Below, piece by piece: positions 1 to 8,272 of a stretch of 23,435 nucleotides of DNA. The position numbers and the translations under genes are program-made. The notes beneath the pieces were generated by a model. That model did not search any database. It was given only the letters and a program-made list of their open reading frames with translations, and had not been told where the DNA came from. The DNA is from a virus. The DNA lies in the IMG/VR virus record IMGVR_UViG_3300025889_000974, positions 1-23,435 of that record. The stretch is one strand, 5' to 3'. Positions within the stretch are counted from its first letter, which is position 1. Each line of letters opens with the position of its first letter.

Positions 1-1
1 C

Positions 2-496
2 TTGGAGGTCGATGAGAAGACCATCGCCAAGGAAAAAGCCCTGATTGACTCCGCGATCAAAAATAAGAACAAGGACGCGCTGAAGTCATATCCCGCTGCC
101 ATGGCAGCCTCGGCGTTCATTAAGAACTACGGACACAATCTGGCGCACGATGTGATGGAAGTGCGCGCAGCACTGACCAATAAGCTGCTGGAAATTGCCA
201 ATTGTGGTGACACTAAGTTTGAAATCCGGGCACTGGAGCTTCTGGGTAAGCACTCGGACATCGCGCTGTTTACGGAACGTAGCGAAATTACGATCAACTA
301 TAAGTCGCCCGATGCGCTGGAAGCTGCCATCAAGGAGCGAGTGAAGCGCCTACTGAATGCGCAGACCATCGACATGCCCACGACAAGCGAAGACTTGGAC
401 GATGAGCTTGGTACGTACATACCAGAGCGTCTGAAGGATGACGACGAAGACGTTGAAAACATTGGAGAAAATGAAGAGCCGGAGAGCGACGACTAA
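2..496 (+). CDS. terS: terminase small subunit, 5' end outside window
   Basis: The reading frame is open from the first bases with no convincing start (only a TTG at 2), so the N-terminus lies upstream. The visible 164 residues hold a helical, Lys/Glu-rich region (about 1-115) that includes FEIRALELLGKHSDIALF, the kind of helical DNA-recognition/oligomer core seen in phage small terminases. An acidic tail (about 125-164) is rich in Asp/Glu. TerS recognises phage DNA and presents it to the large subunit. The call rests mainly on position: its TAA overlaps the ATG of a clear large terminase (TAATG). Sequence similarity within TerS families is weak, so the exact family is not named. Confidence 0.75.
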   Translation: MEVDEKTIAKEKALIDSAIKNKNKDALKSYPAAMAASAFIKNYGHNLAHDVMEVRAALTNKLLEIANCGDTKFEIRALELLGKHSDIALFTERSEITINYKSPDALEAAIKERVKRLLNAQTIDMPTTSEDLDDELGTYIPERLKDDDEDVENIGENEEPESDD

Positions 497-2046
497 TGGC
501 TCGTGGTCGTCCAAACAGGAAACTCCTCGACGATATATCGCTGGATGACATCCCGGCTATCCTGCCTAAGCTATCGGCGCGGGAACAGGAGAAGCTGCTG
601 GCGGAGTTGGAGAAGCTCCACGAGCTACGTGTAACGCAGTTGGCGCAGGATAAGTTCCTGCCGTTCGTAAAAGAAGTCTGGCCGACCTTTATTGCTGGGC
701 GTCACCACGCCAAGATGGCGGATGCGTTTGAGCGCGTTGCAAACGGTACCTGCAAGCGGCTGATTATTAATATGCCGCCGCGTCATACCAAGAGCGAGTT
801 CGCGTCATATCTGCTGCCTGCATGGTTCCTAGGCAAGTTCCCGCACAAAAAGATCATCCAGTGCTCGCACACGGCTGAACTGGCGGTAGGTTTCGGGCGT
901 AAAGTGCGTAACTTGGTTGATACCGAGGTCTACCATAAGCTGTTTCCGGACCTAACGCTTGCATCGGACAGCAAAGCAGCCGGTAGGTGGAACACATCCA
1001 AGGGCGGGGACTACTTCGCTATCGGTATCGGGGGTGCGGTGACAGGTAAGGGCGCTGATGTGCTCATTATTGACGACCCGCACAGCGAACAAGAAGCGGC
1101 GTTGGCTGAAGTTAACCCCGATATCTACGACAAAACCTACGAATGGTACACCTCTGGGCCGCGTCAGCGTCTCCAGCCGGGGGGTGCCATCGTCATCGTG
1201 ATGACCAGATGGTCTAAAAGAGACCTGACAGGGCAGATTTTGAAGGATGCAGCGTCCAACGACAGCCTTGGTGAGTGGGAAGTCATCGAATTTCCGGCGA
1301 TTTTGCCCTCGAATAAGCCTCTGTGGCCTGAGTTTTGGGCTATGGAAGAGCTTGAGAAGGTCAAACGCGACGTTCCCAACTCAAAATGGATGGCGCAGTA
1401 CCAGCAGAACCCCGTTTCTGAGTCTGCGGCTATCGTAAAACGCGAATGGTGGCAGGAATGGCCCAATGATACGCCGCCTGCGTGCGATTTTATCCTCCAA
1501 GCGTGGGATACGGCCTTCGAAAAGACGTCACGCGCTGACTATTCGGCATGTACCACGTGGGGAGTGTTCTACCATCCAGACTCTACAGGGATGGCGCAGG
1601 CCAATATTATCCTCCTGAACGCCTACAGGGACCGTGTTGAGTTCCCAGACCTCAAACAATGGGTCTTGGAGGACTATAAAGAGTGGGACCCGGACTCGAT
1701 CATTATCGAAAAGAAGGCGTCAGGTGCGCCACTCATCTACGAACTCCGCTCCATGGGTATCCCAGTGCAGGAATTTACCCCCACTAGGGGCAACGATAAG
1801 ATCAGCAGGCTCAATGCGGTGGCTGACATTTTCGCGTCCGGTAGGGTCTGGGCTCCCCCTGCCCGCTGGGCGGAAGAAGTGATTGATGAAGTCGCTGAAT
1901 TTCCCGCTGGTTCTCATGATGACTATGTCGATACCGTCTCTATGGCTATGCACCGCTTCCGTCGGGGTGGGTATATTACAACAAATCTCGACGAACCAGA
2001 AGATATTGTGTACTTTAAGAGCCGTAGGCAACAGGGATATTACTAA
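496..2046 (+). CDS. terL: terminase large subunit (ATPase-nuclease)
   Basis: A 516-residue packaging motor, usual length for the family. The N-terminal ATPase shows a Walker A-like loop MPPRHTKS at about 93-100 and a Walker B DVLIIDDP at about 188-195; MTRWS at 236-240 fits the coupling motif that follows. The C-terminal RNase H-like nuclease carries the expected acidic residues: D338 in AWDTAFE, E405 in IIIEKKASG and D475/D476 in HDDYVDT. It pumps DNA into the prohead through the portal and cuts the concatemer. The start ATG overlaps the upstream stop (TAATG), which suggests translational coupling. All catalytic residues are present, so it looks intact. Confidence is high from motifs and neighbours together. 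Confidence 0.97.
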   Translation: MARGRPNRKLLDDISLDDIPAILPKLSAREQEKLLAELEKLHELRVTQLAQDKFLPFVKEVWPTFIAGRHHAKMADAFERVANGTCKRLIINMPPRHTKSEFASYLLPAWFLGKFPHKKIIQCSHTAELAVGFGRKVRNLVDTEVYHKLFPDLTLASDSKAAGRWNTSKGGDYFAIGIGGAVTGKGADVLIIDDPHSEQEAALAEVNPDIYDKTYEWYTSGPRQRLQPGGAIVIVMTRWSKRDLTGQILKDAASNDSLGEWEVIEFPAILPSNKPLWPEFWAMEELEKVKRDVPNSKWMAQYQQNPVSESAAIVKREWWQEWPNDTPPACDFILQAWDTAFEKTSRADYSACTTWGVFYHPDSTGMAQANIILLNAYRDRVEFPDLKQWVLEDYKEWDPDSIIIEKKASGAPLIYELRSMGIPVQEFTPTRGNDKISRLNAVADIFASGRVWAPPARWAEEVIDEVAEFPAGSHDDYVDTVSMAMHRFRRGGYITTNLDEPEDIVYFKSRRQQGYY

Positions 2047-4544
2047 TGGCCGTAGATAAAGCTATCAATCAAGCGCCTCTCGGCCTTGACGCTACCCTCG
2101 AAGCAGGCGCAGTTCCCGGCATCAACATGGAGCCGGACCTTGAGATTGAGATCGAGGACCCCGAAGAAGTCACGCTGCGCATGGACGGGCTTGAGATTGA
2201 GCTTGAGCCGGGCGAAGAAGAGGACTCCGAGTTCAACGAGAACTTGGCCGAGCTTCTCGATCAGGGCCAGTTGGCTGAGATTGCGGGCGATCTGATCGGT
2301 GACTTCGACGATGACCTTGCGTCGCGCCGTGACTGGATTCAGACCTACGTCGATGGCCTTGAGTTGTTAGGCATGAAGGTCGAGGACCGGACCGAGCCGT
2401 GGCCCGGCGCTTGCGGTGTCTACCACCCGCTGCTGACGGAAGCTGTTGTTAAGTTCCAAGCCGAAACCATGATGGAGACGTTCCCAGCCCAAGGGCCTGT
2501 GCGGACGCAGATTATTGGTCGTGAGACTCCTGCCAAGCGCGATGCGGCTGCTCGCGTGCAGGACGATATGAATTATCAGTTGACCGATGTGATGATCGAA
2601 TATCGTCCGGAACATGAGCGTATGCTGTGGGGGTTGGGCCTTGCAGGTAATGCGTTCAAAAAGGTGTACTACGACCCATCACTCGGACGCCAAGTGGCGA
2701 TGTATTGCACCGCTGACGACGTGGTTGTGCCCTATGGCGCGTCTAACATCGAGACGGCTGAGCGCGTTACACACGTAATGCGGAAGACCCCGAACGAACT
2801 ACGCAAATTACAAAAAGACGGGTTCTATTTGGACATCGACCTGCCCGAACCCGACGGCACGCTCGACGACGTTGAGCAAAAAATTGCAGAAAAGCTGGGT
2901 TTCCGTGCGTCTACCGATGACCGCTACAAGCTCTTGGAAATGCAGGTTGACCTCATCATCGAGGACGACAAGTTTCGTGACAAGGACGATGATGGGATCG
3001 CGCTGCCGTACATCGTGACCATCGAGAAGAATAGCCAAGAAATCCTTGCAATCCGCCGGAACTGGGAACCCGATGACAAACTCAAGCAGAAGCGCAACCA
3101 CTTCGTCCATTATTCGTATGTTCCGGGTTTTGGCTTCTACGCTTTTGGCCTTATTCACCTTATCGGTGCTTTTGCTAAGTCTGGCACCAGCCTTATTCGT
3201 CAGCTTGTCGATGCTGGTACTCTATCTAACCTCCCGGGCGGATTCAAAACTAAGGGACTGAGGGTCAAGGGTGACGATACGCCCATTAGCCCTGCCGAAT
3301 GGCGCGATGTAGACGTGGCCTCGGGTACGATGCGTGATAACATCATGCCGTTGCCCTATAAGGAGCCGTCACAGGTCCTCTACAGCCTCTTAGGGACCAT
3401 CGTGGAGGAAGGCCGCCGCATGGCGGGTATGGCCGACCTGCAAATCTCGGATATGTCTGCAAACGCCCCTGTGGGCACCACGCTGGCTATTCTGGAACGC
3501 AGCCTCAAGTCGATGTCGGCTGTGCAGGCACGCGTCCATTACGCGATGAAGCAGGAGTTCAAGCTCCTCAAGCACATTATTGCTGCGTATACGCCGGATT
3601 CCTACTCGTACGAGCCGGAAGAAGGGAGCCGTAAGGCCAAGAAATCGGACTATGACAACGTCGATGTGTTGCCGGTTTCGGACCCCAACGCTGCCACGAT
3701 GGCACAGAAAATCGTGCAATATCAGGCAGTTATCCAGTTGGCGCAGGGCGCTCCGCAGATTTACGACATGCCGTATCTGCACCGCCAGATGCTTGAGGTT
3801 TTGGGCATCAAGAACGCTCAGAAGCTCGTCCCGCTCAAGGATGATGAAGACCGCAAGCCGCGTGACCCGATCAGCGAGAATATGGACGTCATCAACGGCA
3901 AGCCCGTGAAAGCGTTCATTTATCAGGATCATGAAGCCCATATGGCTGTCCACATGTCGTTCATGGCGGACCCCAAAATCCAGCAGGTGCTCGGCCAAAA
4001 CCCGATGGCGCAGCAGATGGCGGCTGCCATGGCGGCTCACATCCAAGAGCACTTGGCGTTTGAATATCGTCGTCAGATTGAGCAGCAGGCCGGTGTGCCG
4101 CTGCCTCCGCCAGATTCGGATATGACGGAAGACGTGGAAATTCAGATTTCTCGCTTGGCCGCAGTGGCTGCACAGCAGCTTCTCCAGAAGGATCAGGCAG
4201 AACAGCAAATGATGCAGAACCAGCAGATGATGCAGGACCCAATCGTCCAGATGCAGATGCAGGAGTTGCAGATCAAACAAGGCGAGTTGGAACTCAAGAA
4301 ACAAAAACTCGTCTTCGAAGCGGCAGAAAAGCAAGACCGCATCGAGCTCGAAGAACAGCGTATCGCTGCACAAAAAGAAATCGCTGGTCTCCAAGTTGGG
4401 GCCAAGATTGCAACGGACAAGAACAACTTGGACGCCAAGCAAGAAGAGGCTGGGCTGCGGCTCGGCGTCGAAATCGCCCGCGAAACCATGCGGGCGCAGG
4501 AAGAACCCCCTGTTTCCTCACAGCAACCTAAGGAGAATGAATGA
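2046..4544 (+). CDS. portal protein
   Basis: An 832-residue protein directly after TerL, coupled by TAATG. Size and position fit the large portals of P22-like and related podoviruses (p19-type). Residues 1-75 are strongly acidic. The next region has the portal-like segment TEPWPGACGVYHPLL, and a middle part contains long helices such as GRRMAGMADLQISDMSANAP. The last ~130 residues are rich in Gln, Glu, Met and Lys (for example QQMMQNQQMMQDPIVQMQMQ) and should form a long helix or coiled coil, consistent with a portal barrel. The portal is the 12-fold ring at the capsid vertex through which DNA passes and to which the neck adaptors bind. The long antisense frames here are side effects of this biased composition. 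Confidence 0.92.
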   Translation: MAVDKAINQAPLGLDATLEAGAVPGINMEPDLEIEIEDPEEVTLRMDGLEIELEPGEEEDSEFNENLAELLDQGQLAEIAGDLIGDFDDDLASRRDWIQTYVDGLELLGMKVEDRTEPWPGACGVYHPLLTEAVVKFQAETMMETFPAQGPVRTQIIGRETPAKRDAAARVQDDMNYQLTDVMIEYRPEHERMLWGLGLAGNAFKKVYYDPSLGRQVAMYCTADDVVVPYGASNIETAERVTHVMRKTPNELRKLQKDGFYLDIDLPEPDGTLDDVEQKIAEKLGFRASTDDRYKLLEMQVDLIIEDDKFRDKDDDGIALPYIVTIEKNSQEILAIRRNWEPDDKLKQKRNHFVHYSYVPGFGFYAFGLIHLIGAFAKSGTSLIRQLVDAGTLSNLPGGFKTKGLRVKGDDTPISPAEWRDVDVASGTMRDNIMPLPYKEPSQVLYSLLGTIVEEGRRMAGMADLQISDMSANAPVGTTLAILERSLKSMSAVQARVHYAMKQEFKLLKHIIAAYTPDSYSYEPEEGSRKAKKSDYDNVDVLPVSDPNAATMAQKIVQYQAVIQLAQGAPQIYDMPYLHRQMLEVLGIKNAQKLVPLKDDEDRKPRDPISENMDVINGKPVKAFIYQDHEAHMAVHMSFMADPKIQQVLGQNPMAQQMAAAMAAHIQEHLAFEYRRQIEQQAGVPLPPPDSDMTEDVEIQISRLAAVAAQQLLQKDQAEQQMMQNQQMMQDPIVQMQMQELQIKQGELELKKQKLVFEAAEKQDRIELEEQRIAAQKEIAGLQVGAKIATDKNNLDAKQEEAGLRLGVEIARETMRAQEEPPVSSQQPKENE

Positions 4545-4732
4545 GCACAGTACTCTTACACTTAGCTCAGAAAATCGACGAGGCGTGCAAGGACATTGAA
4601 CGTGACCTTGCGATGGGCAAAGTTAACGATCTTGGCGACTACAAATTCGCCTGTGGCCGTTATCGTGGCCTGTTGACCGCGAAAGATTTTATTATCGAAA
4701 CCGCTCAGCAACTGGAGCAAGACGATGACTGA
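4541..4732 (+). CDS. small conserved phage protein of unknown function
   Basis: A 63-residue protein beginning within the portal stop codon (ATGA overlap) and overlapping the next gene by 8 bases. It looks all-helical, with AQKIDEACKDIERDL and YKFACGRYRGLLTAKDFI as amphipathic helices, and it ends in acidic QDDD. There is no membrane segment or signal peptide. Tight coupling on both sides says it is made with the portal and the co-chaperonin. Short helical genes at this position occur in other phages with this gene order, but I know of no function. The coding call is supported by the overlap pattern and codon usage like its neighbours. Confidence 0.8.
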   Translation: MSTVLLHLAQKIDEACKDIERDLAMGKVNDLGDYKFACGRYRGLLTAKDFIIETAQQLEQDDD

Positions 4733-5159
4733 GATTGTAGGTGTCGCATCGCCGGGTATCGTTGACATTGGTGGCAGACCCATCACAGCGCAGCCCAAAG
4801 AGCCCGAGGTTCCGATTGAGGAACGGGCTAAACAACTTCCTGACCCGCAAGGTTATCGCCTTTTGTGTGCCATCCCTGAGATCGAGAAAGAGACCGAGGG
4901 CGGCATTCTGAAGATCGAGAGCGTCATCGAGCGGGAAGAACTCCTCACAACCGTGCTGTTTGTCGTGAAGATGGGCCCTGATGCCTACCGTGACGAGAAG
5001 CGGTTCCCCTCAGGTCCTTGGTGCAAGGAAGGCGACTTTGTGCTCGTCCGTCCGAACGCTGGGACACGCGTGGAAATTCACGGGCGTGAGTTCCGCATCA
5101 TCAACGACGACTCTGTTGAAGCTGTTGTGGAAGACCCTCGCGGCATCCGCCGCAAATAA
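4725..5159 (+). CDS. GroES-like co-chaperonin
   Basis: A 144-residue protein whose residues ~41-137 follow the GroES fold. GYRLLCAIPEIEKETEGGIL (43-62) matches the first strand and the start of the mobile loop, with GGIL in place of the GGIV that docks on GroEL. VVKMGPDAY (80-88) matches the VxxVGPG turn. KEGDFVLVRPNAGTRVEIHG (101-120) and REFRIINDDSVEAVV match the closing strands and the final IL(R/N)EDDILA-type strand. About 40 extra residues at the N-terminus are not part of the domain. It probably caps host GroEL and helps fold the capsid protein, like T4 gp31, which fits its place just before scaffold and capsid. The identification is from motif pattern only. Confidence 0.85.
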   Translation: MTEIVGVASPGIVDIGGRPITAQPKEPEVPIEERAKQLPDPQGYRLLCAIPEIEKETEGGILKIESVIEREELLTTVLFVVKMGPDAYRDEKRFPSGPWCKEGDFVLVRPNAGTRVEIHGREFRIINDDSVEAVVEDPRGIRRK

Positions 5160-5160
5160 A

Positions 5161-5174
5161 ACGGGCTTGCCCGT
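5161..5174 (+). promoter_or_regulatory. small intergenic hairpin with CUUG loop
   Basis: ACGGGCTTGCCCGT is a perfect inverted repeat: a 5-bp stem closing the unusually stable G(CUUG)C tetraloop. It sits one base after the co-chaperonin stop, about 5 bases before the AAAAGGAG ribosome site of the scaffold gene. No T-run follows, so it is not a classic terminator. It may stabilise or mark a processing point in the mRNA between low- and high-expression genes. That role is inference. Confidence 0.4.
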
Positions 5175-5192
5175 ACAAAAGGAGATGTAACC

Positions 5193-6149
5193 ATGGCTAC
5201 GCAGCCAGACGATGACTTTGAATTTGAGTTCGAAACCGAGGACGCAACCCCTGCTCCTGAGCCAGAAGCTGAAAAACCTGAAATTGAGGTCGAAGACGAC
5301 ACTCCTGAACAGGATCGTGGGCGTGAGCCCATGCCCAAGGAAATCGTTGAAGAACTCGAAGCTGATGAGCTTGAGGAATATTCGGAGAAGGTAAAGCTCC
5401 GCCTCAAGCAGATGAAGAAAGTCTGGCACGACGAGCGCCGTGAGAAAGAACGTGCGTTCCGCGAACAGCAGGAAGCCCTTGCTGCGGCCCAGCGTCTTCT
5501 CGAAGAAAATAAGAAGCTCAAGTCTAACCTGACGCAAGGTGAGACGTACCTGCTCGACAGCTATAAAACGCAAGCAGAGTATGAGCTTAAAGAGGCAGAG
5601 CGGGCATACCGCGACGCACATGAAGCGGGCGATACTGATCGTCTCGTAGAGGCCCAACGCAAGTTTACTGAGGCATCGTTCAAGGTGCAGCAGCTTAATA
5701 CTTACCGAGCGCCTTTACAGCCTCAAGAAACTGAGGTAGAACTACCTCAACCGCAGGTCCAGATTCCACGGCCTGATTCCAAGACTATGGCGTGGCAAGA
5801 GCGCAATAGTTGGTATGGAACAGACACCGAGATGACGGCATCTGCTCTCGGGCTTCACCAGAAGCTGGAGAATGAACGGGGCCCGCAATTTGTAGGCACC
5901 GACGAATATTGGGCTACCATCGACAAGACGATGCGTCGCCGTTTTCCCGAATATTTCGGGGATGATGAAGTGGCTAGTGGCGACTCCAAGCCTGTCGCAC
6001 GTGAAACCAAACCTGCCACCGTCGTCGCTCCAGCGTCACGCAGCCGATCCCCCAAGAAGATTAGGCTAACCACATCCCAGCTTTCGATTGCGAAAAAACT
6101 GGGTTTGACCCCCGAGCAATATGCCCGGGAAGTTGCAAAGGAGATTTAA
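5193..6149 (+). CDS. capsid scaffolding protein
   Basis: A 318-residue, highly charged protein behind a strong site (AAAAGGAGATG). Residues 1-50 are almost entirely acidic. Residues ~55-170 are heptad-like coiled coil rich in Glu, Lys, Arg and Gln (KLRLKQMKKVWHDERREKER and following). A Pro-rich linker comes next. The end is basic and contains a helix-turn-helix-like tail, IAKKLGLTPEQYAREVAK, the kind of C-terminal capsid-binding element known from phage scaffolds. Scaffolds guide capsid assembly and then leave or are degraded. No prohead protease is seen here, so exit without proteolysis (as in P22) is possible. The role is inferred from composition, architecture and position two genes before the capsid region. 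Confidence 0.8.
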   Translation: MATQPDDDFEFEFETEDATPAPEPEAEKPEIEVEDDTPEQDRGREPMPKEIVEELEADELEEYSEKVKLRLKQMKKVWHDERREKERAFREQQEALAAAQRLLEENKKLKSNLTQGETYLLDSYKTQAEYELKEAERAYRDAHEAGDTDRLVEAQRKFTEASFKVQQLNTYRAPLQPQETEVELPQPQVQIPRPDSKTMAWQERNSWYGTDTEMTASALGLHQKLENERGPQFVGTDEYWATIDKTMRRRFPEYFGDDEVASGDSKPVARETKPATVVAPASRSRSPKKIRLTTSQLSIAKKLGLTPEQYAREVAKEI

Positions 6150-6150
6150 G

Positions 6151-6636
6151 ATGACGGATCGCAATATTTTGGATGAGTTGGACGCCCAGATTTCTTCTGA
6201 CCGTGCACCTCGTAAAACACGTGAACAGACTGAACGCCCGAAGGTTTGGCAGCCTGCCTCGTTGCTGCCGGAACCGGATCAACAGCCGGGTTATGTATAT
6301 CGCTGGATTCGCGTTGCTTCCGTAGGAAAGTCGGACGGTCAAAACTTCATGTCGAAAAAGCGTGAAGGTTGGGAACCAGTCCGAGTTGAAGAGCAGCCGC
6401 AATTTGCCGATATGACCGATCCCGACAGCCGCTACAAAGACAATATCGAGGTTGGTGGATTGTTGCTTTGCAAAGCCCCGAAGGAACTGATGGAACAGCG
6501 CAAAGATTACTTTGCCCGTAAAAATCAGGCCCAGATGGACTCGGTGGACAACAATTTCATGCGCGAGAGCGACAGCCGTATGCCTCTCTTCCGTGAGAAG
6601 CGGTCTACGACGTCGTTCGGTAGTGGCAAACGCTAA
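6151..6636 (+). CDS. conserved phage head-region protein, function unknown
   Basis: A 161-residue protein started at the ATG at 6151, which follows AAAGGAGATTTAAG. An in-frame ATG at 6121 lies inside the scaffold gene and lacks such a site. Central segments PGYVYRWIRVASVGKSDGQN and KKREGWEPVRVEE suggest a small beta-containing domain. The N-terminus begins with an acidic helix (ILDELDAQI) and the C-terminus is Ser/Lys/Arg-rich and probably flexible. Proteins of this type sit between scaffold and capsid in many environmental phages. Function is unknown; a minor head or assembly role is inferred from position only. Confidence 0.8.
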   Translation: MTDRNILDELDAQISSDRAPRKTREQTERPKVWQPASLLPEPDQQPGYVYRWIRVASVGKSDGQNFMSKKREGWEPVRVEEQPQFADMTDPDSRYKDNIEVGGLLLCKAPKELMEQRKDYFARKNQAQMDSVDNNFMRESDSRMPLFREKRSTTSFGSGKR

Positions 6637-6651
6637 GCTAGGAGCTTAACT

Positions 6652-7269
6652 ATGGCATATCCTTCCGTTACGAGCCCTTATGGGCTTATCCCGATCAATC
6701 TGATCGGCGGTCAGGTTTTTGCCGGTTCCACGCGTCAGCTTCCCATCGCAACCAACTCTTCGACTGCCATCTATTACGGTGACGTCGTGAAGCTGCTTGC
6801 TGGTGGTACTGTTGGCAAGGACACCGGCACTGACTCGGCTACGCCGGTTGGTGTTTTCCTCGGCTGCACCTACACCGATCCGGTTTATGGTGTGACCTTC
6901 CGCCAGTATTATCCCGGCACCACGAACATCACTGACGTCATGGCTTATGTCCTTGACGATCCGGATGCTCTGTTCAAGGTCGCTGTGTGCGCTGGCACAA
7001 ACTCGAACACCGTCAGCTATGTCACTCAGGCTGCTGTCGGCTCGAACCTCAAGCTGGCTAACGGTGCTAACAACACCGGTTCGACCATCACAGGTAACTC
7101 CAAGGTCGGTGTTGATTCGACCGAAGGTCAGACCTCGACGTGGCCGATCCGCGTGATTGACGTCGTTCCTGAAACTGCTCTGGCAGGTAACCCCGGTTCT
7201 TACACCGAAGTTATCGTCAAGTGGAACCAAGGTACGCATAGCTACCTGAACCCCGCTGGCCTCGCATAA
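6652..7269 (+). CDS. putative head decoration protein
   Basis: A 205-residue protein behind TAGGAG. The N-terminus MAYPSVTSPYGLIPINLIGG leads into a beta-rich, Thr/Ser/Asn/Gly-rich body with few charges and no membrane segment or signal peptide. This composition is typical of proteins that sit on the outside of capsids. It lies directly before the capsid gene with 12 intergenic bases and shares its frequent, well-translated codons, so it should be made in large amounts. I do not see a named family motif. A decoration or cement protein is the best guess; a second capsid component is an alternative. Confidence 0.6.
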   Translation: MAYPSVTSPYGLIPINLIGGQVFAGSTRQLPIATNSSTAIYYGDVVKLLAGGTVGKDTGTDSATPVGVFLGCTYTDPVYGVTFRQYYPGTTNITDVMAYVLDDPDALFKVAVCAGTNSNTVSYVTQAAVGSNLKLANGANNTGSTITGNSKVGVDSTEGQTSTWPIRVIDVVPETALAGNPGSYTEVIVKWNQGTHSYLNPAGLA

Positions 7270-7281
7270 GGAGACTGAACA

Positions 7282-8193
7282 ATGGCAATTTCTCGCGCAC
7301 AACTCCTCAAGGAGCTTTTGCCCGGCCTGAACGCCTTGTTCGGTCTGGAATACGCCCGCTATGGCGAAGAGCACAAGGAAATCTTCGAAACGGAGACTTC
7401 TGAGCGTTCGTTCGAAGAAGAAACCAAGCTGTCCGGCTTCTCGGCTGCTCCGGTTAAGAACGAAGGTTCGGCTATCGCTTACGACAACGCGCAGGAAGTC
7501 TTCACTGCTCGCTACAACCATGAAACGATTGCCCTCGGGTTCTCGCTCACGGAAGAAGCTATCGAAGACAACCTGTATGACAGCCTCTCGGCTCGTTATA
7601 CCAAGGCGTTGGCTCGTGCCATGGCTTACACCAAGCAGACCAAGGCTGCTGCTATCCTGAACAACGGTTTTGACACGGACTACCCCGGTGGTGACGGTCA
7701 GCCGCTCTTCTCGGATTCGCACCCGCTGGTCTCCGGTGGCACCAACTCGAACATTCCGGCTGTCGCTACCGATCTGAACGAAACTGCGCTTGAAAACGCG
7801 GTTATTCAGATCGCTGCGTGGACGGACGAACGTGGCCTGCTGATTGCAGCCAAGCCGCGCAAGTTGGTTATCCCGCCGTCACTTCAGTTCGTTGCTACCC
7901 GCTTGCTCGAAACCGAGTTGCAGGTGAACACTGCTGATAACAACATCAACGCAATCAAGTCGAACGGCTCGATCCCGGAAGGTTATACCATTAACCACTT
8001 CCTGACCGACACCGACGCTTGGTTCCTGACGACTGACGTGCCAAATGGTATGAAGCACTTCGTCCGTACCCCGCTCGCTCAGAGCATGGACGGCGACTTC
8101 GACACCGGCAACGTCCGTTATAAGGCCCGCGAACGTTACAGCTTCGGCTGGTCGGACCCGCTGGGCATGTACGGTTCCGTAGGCGCTGCCTAA
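7282..8193 (+). CDS. major capsid protein (HK97-fold, Mu gpT-like)
   Basis: A 303-residue protein behind AAGGAG. Pattern features of Mu gpT-like capsid proteins are visible: an N-terminal helix LLKELLPGLNALFG, the central LGFSLTEEAIEDN segment, a spine helix with AMAYTKQTKAAAILNNGF, LFSDSHPLVSGG, IPPSLQFVATRLL and the closing RYSFGWSDP. Length is within the usual 300-350 range. It forms the icosahedral shell. A probable terminator follows immediately, as often after capsid genes, so this transcript may be boosted separately. An antisense frame of 358 codons overlaps this region but is a shadow of the biased codon use. Confidence 0.92.
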   Translation: MAISRAQLLKELLPGLNALFGLEYARYGEEHKEIFETETSERSFEEETKLSGFSAAPVKNEGSAIAYDNAQEVFTARYNHETIALGFSLTEEAIEDNLYDSLSARYTKALARAMAYTKQTKAAAILNNGFDTDYPGGDGQPLFSDSHPLVSGGTNSNIPAVATDLNETALENAVIQIAAWTDERGLLIAAKPRKLVIPPSLQFVATRLLETELQVNTADNNINAIKSNGSIPEGYTINHFLTDTDAWFLTTDVPNGMKHFVRTPLAQSMDGDFDTGNVRYKARERYSFGWSDPLGMYGSVGAA

Positions 8194-8205
8194 GGAAGCA
8201 GGGGG

Positions 8206-8242
8206 AGGGGGAGAGGGAAACTTCTTCCCCTCTTTTCTTTTT
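8206..8242 (+). terminator. probable rho-independent terminator after capsid gene
   Basis: GAGAGGGAA and TTCCCCTC pair around a five-base loop ACTTC, with one bulged A. The stem can lengthen through G-U pairs because the 5' arm continues as a G-run and the 3' arm as a T-rich run (TCTTTTCTTTTT). A G-rich stem followed by a T-tract just after the capsid stop is the expected form of an intrinsic terminator. The bulge and interrupted T-run suggest partial read-through, which would let the downstream genes be made at a lower level. Confidence 0.6.
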
Positions 8243-8261
8243 GATGGTATATAAGACCATC
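8243..8261 (+). repeat. short inverted repeat after the T-tract
   Basis: GATGGT and ACCATC form a perfect 6-bp inverted repeat around the 7-base loop ATATAAG. It starts directly after the terminator T-run. It could be a second weak hairpin, an operator for a dimeric protein, or chance. The loop contains TATAAG, and TGGTATATA resembles an extended -10 element, but no -35 hexamer sits at the right distance. Confidence 0.35.
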
Positions 8262-8272
8262 TAGGTAATTTT

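Noticed and set aside
3390-4442. 350-codon antisense open frame over the portal 3' half
   Set aside because: It mirrors the Gln/Glu/Lys-rich coiled coil on the other strand, giving a Leu/His/Arg-rich product without domains, start signals or neighbours on that strand.
5193-6149. Prohead protease or protease-scaffold fusion
   Set aside because: No Ser-His or Asp protease motif is seen; the whole protein is charged helix.
6121-6150. Upstream in-frame start for the gene at 6151
   Set aside because: Lies within the scaffold coding sequence; the ATG at 6151 has AAGGAG at good spacing.
6646-7722. 358-codon antisense open frame over the decoration and capsid genes
   Set aside because: A by-product of strong codon bias in highly expressed genes; no ribosome site and no recognisable motifs.
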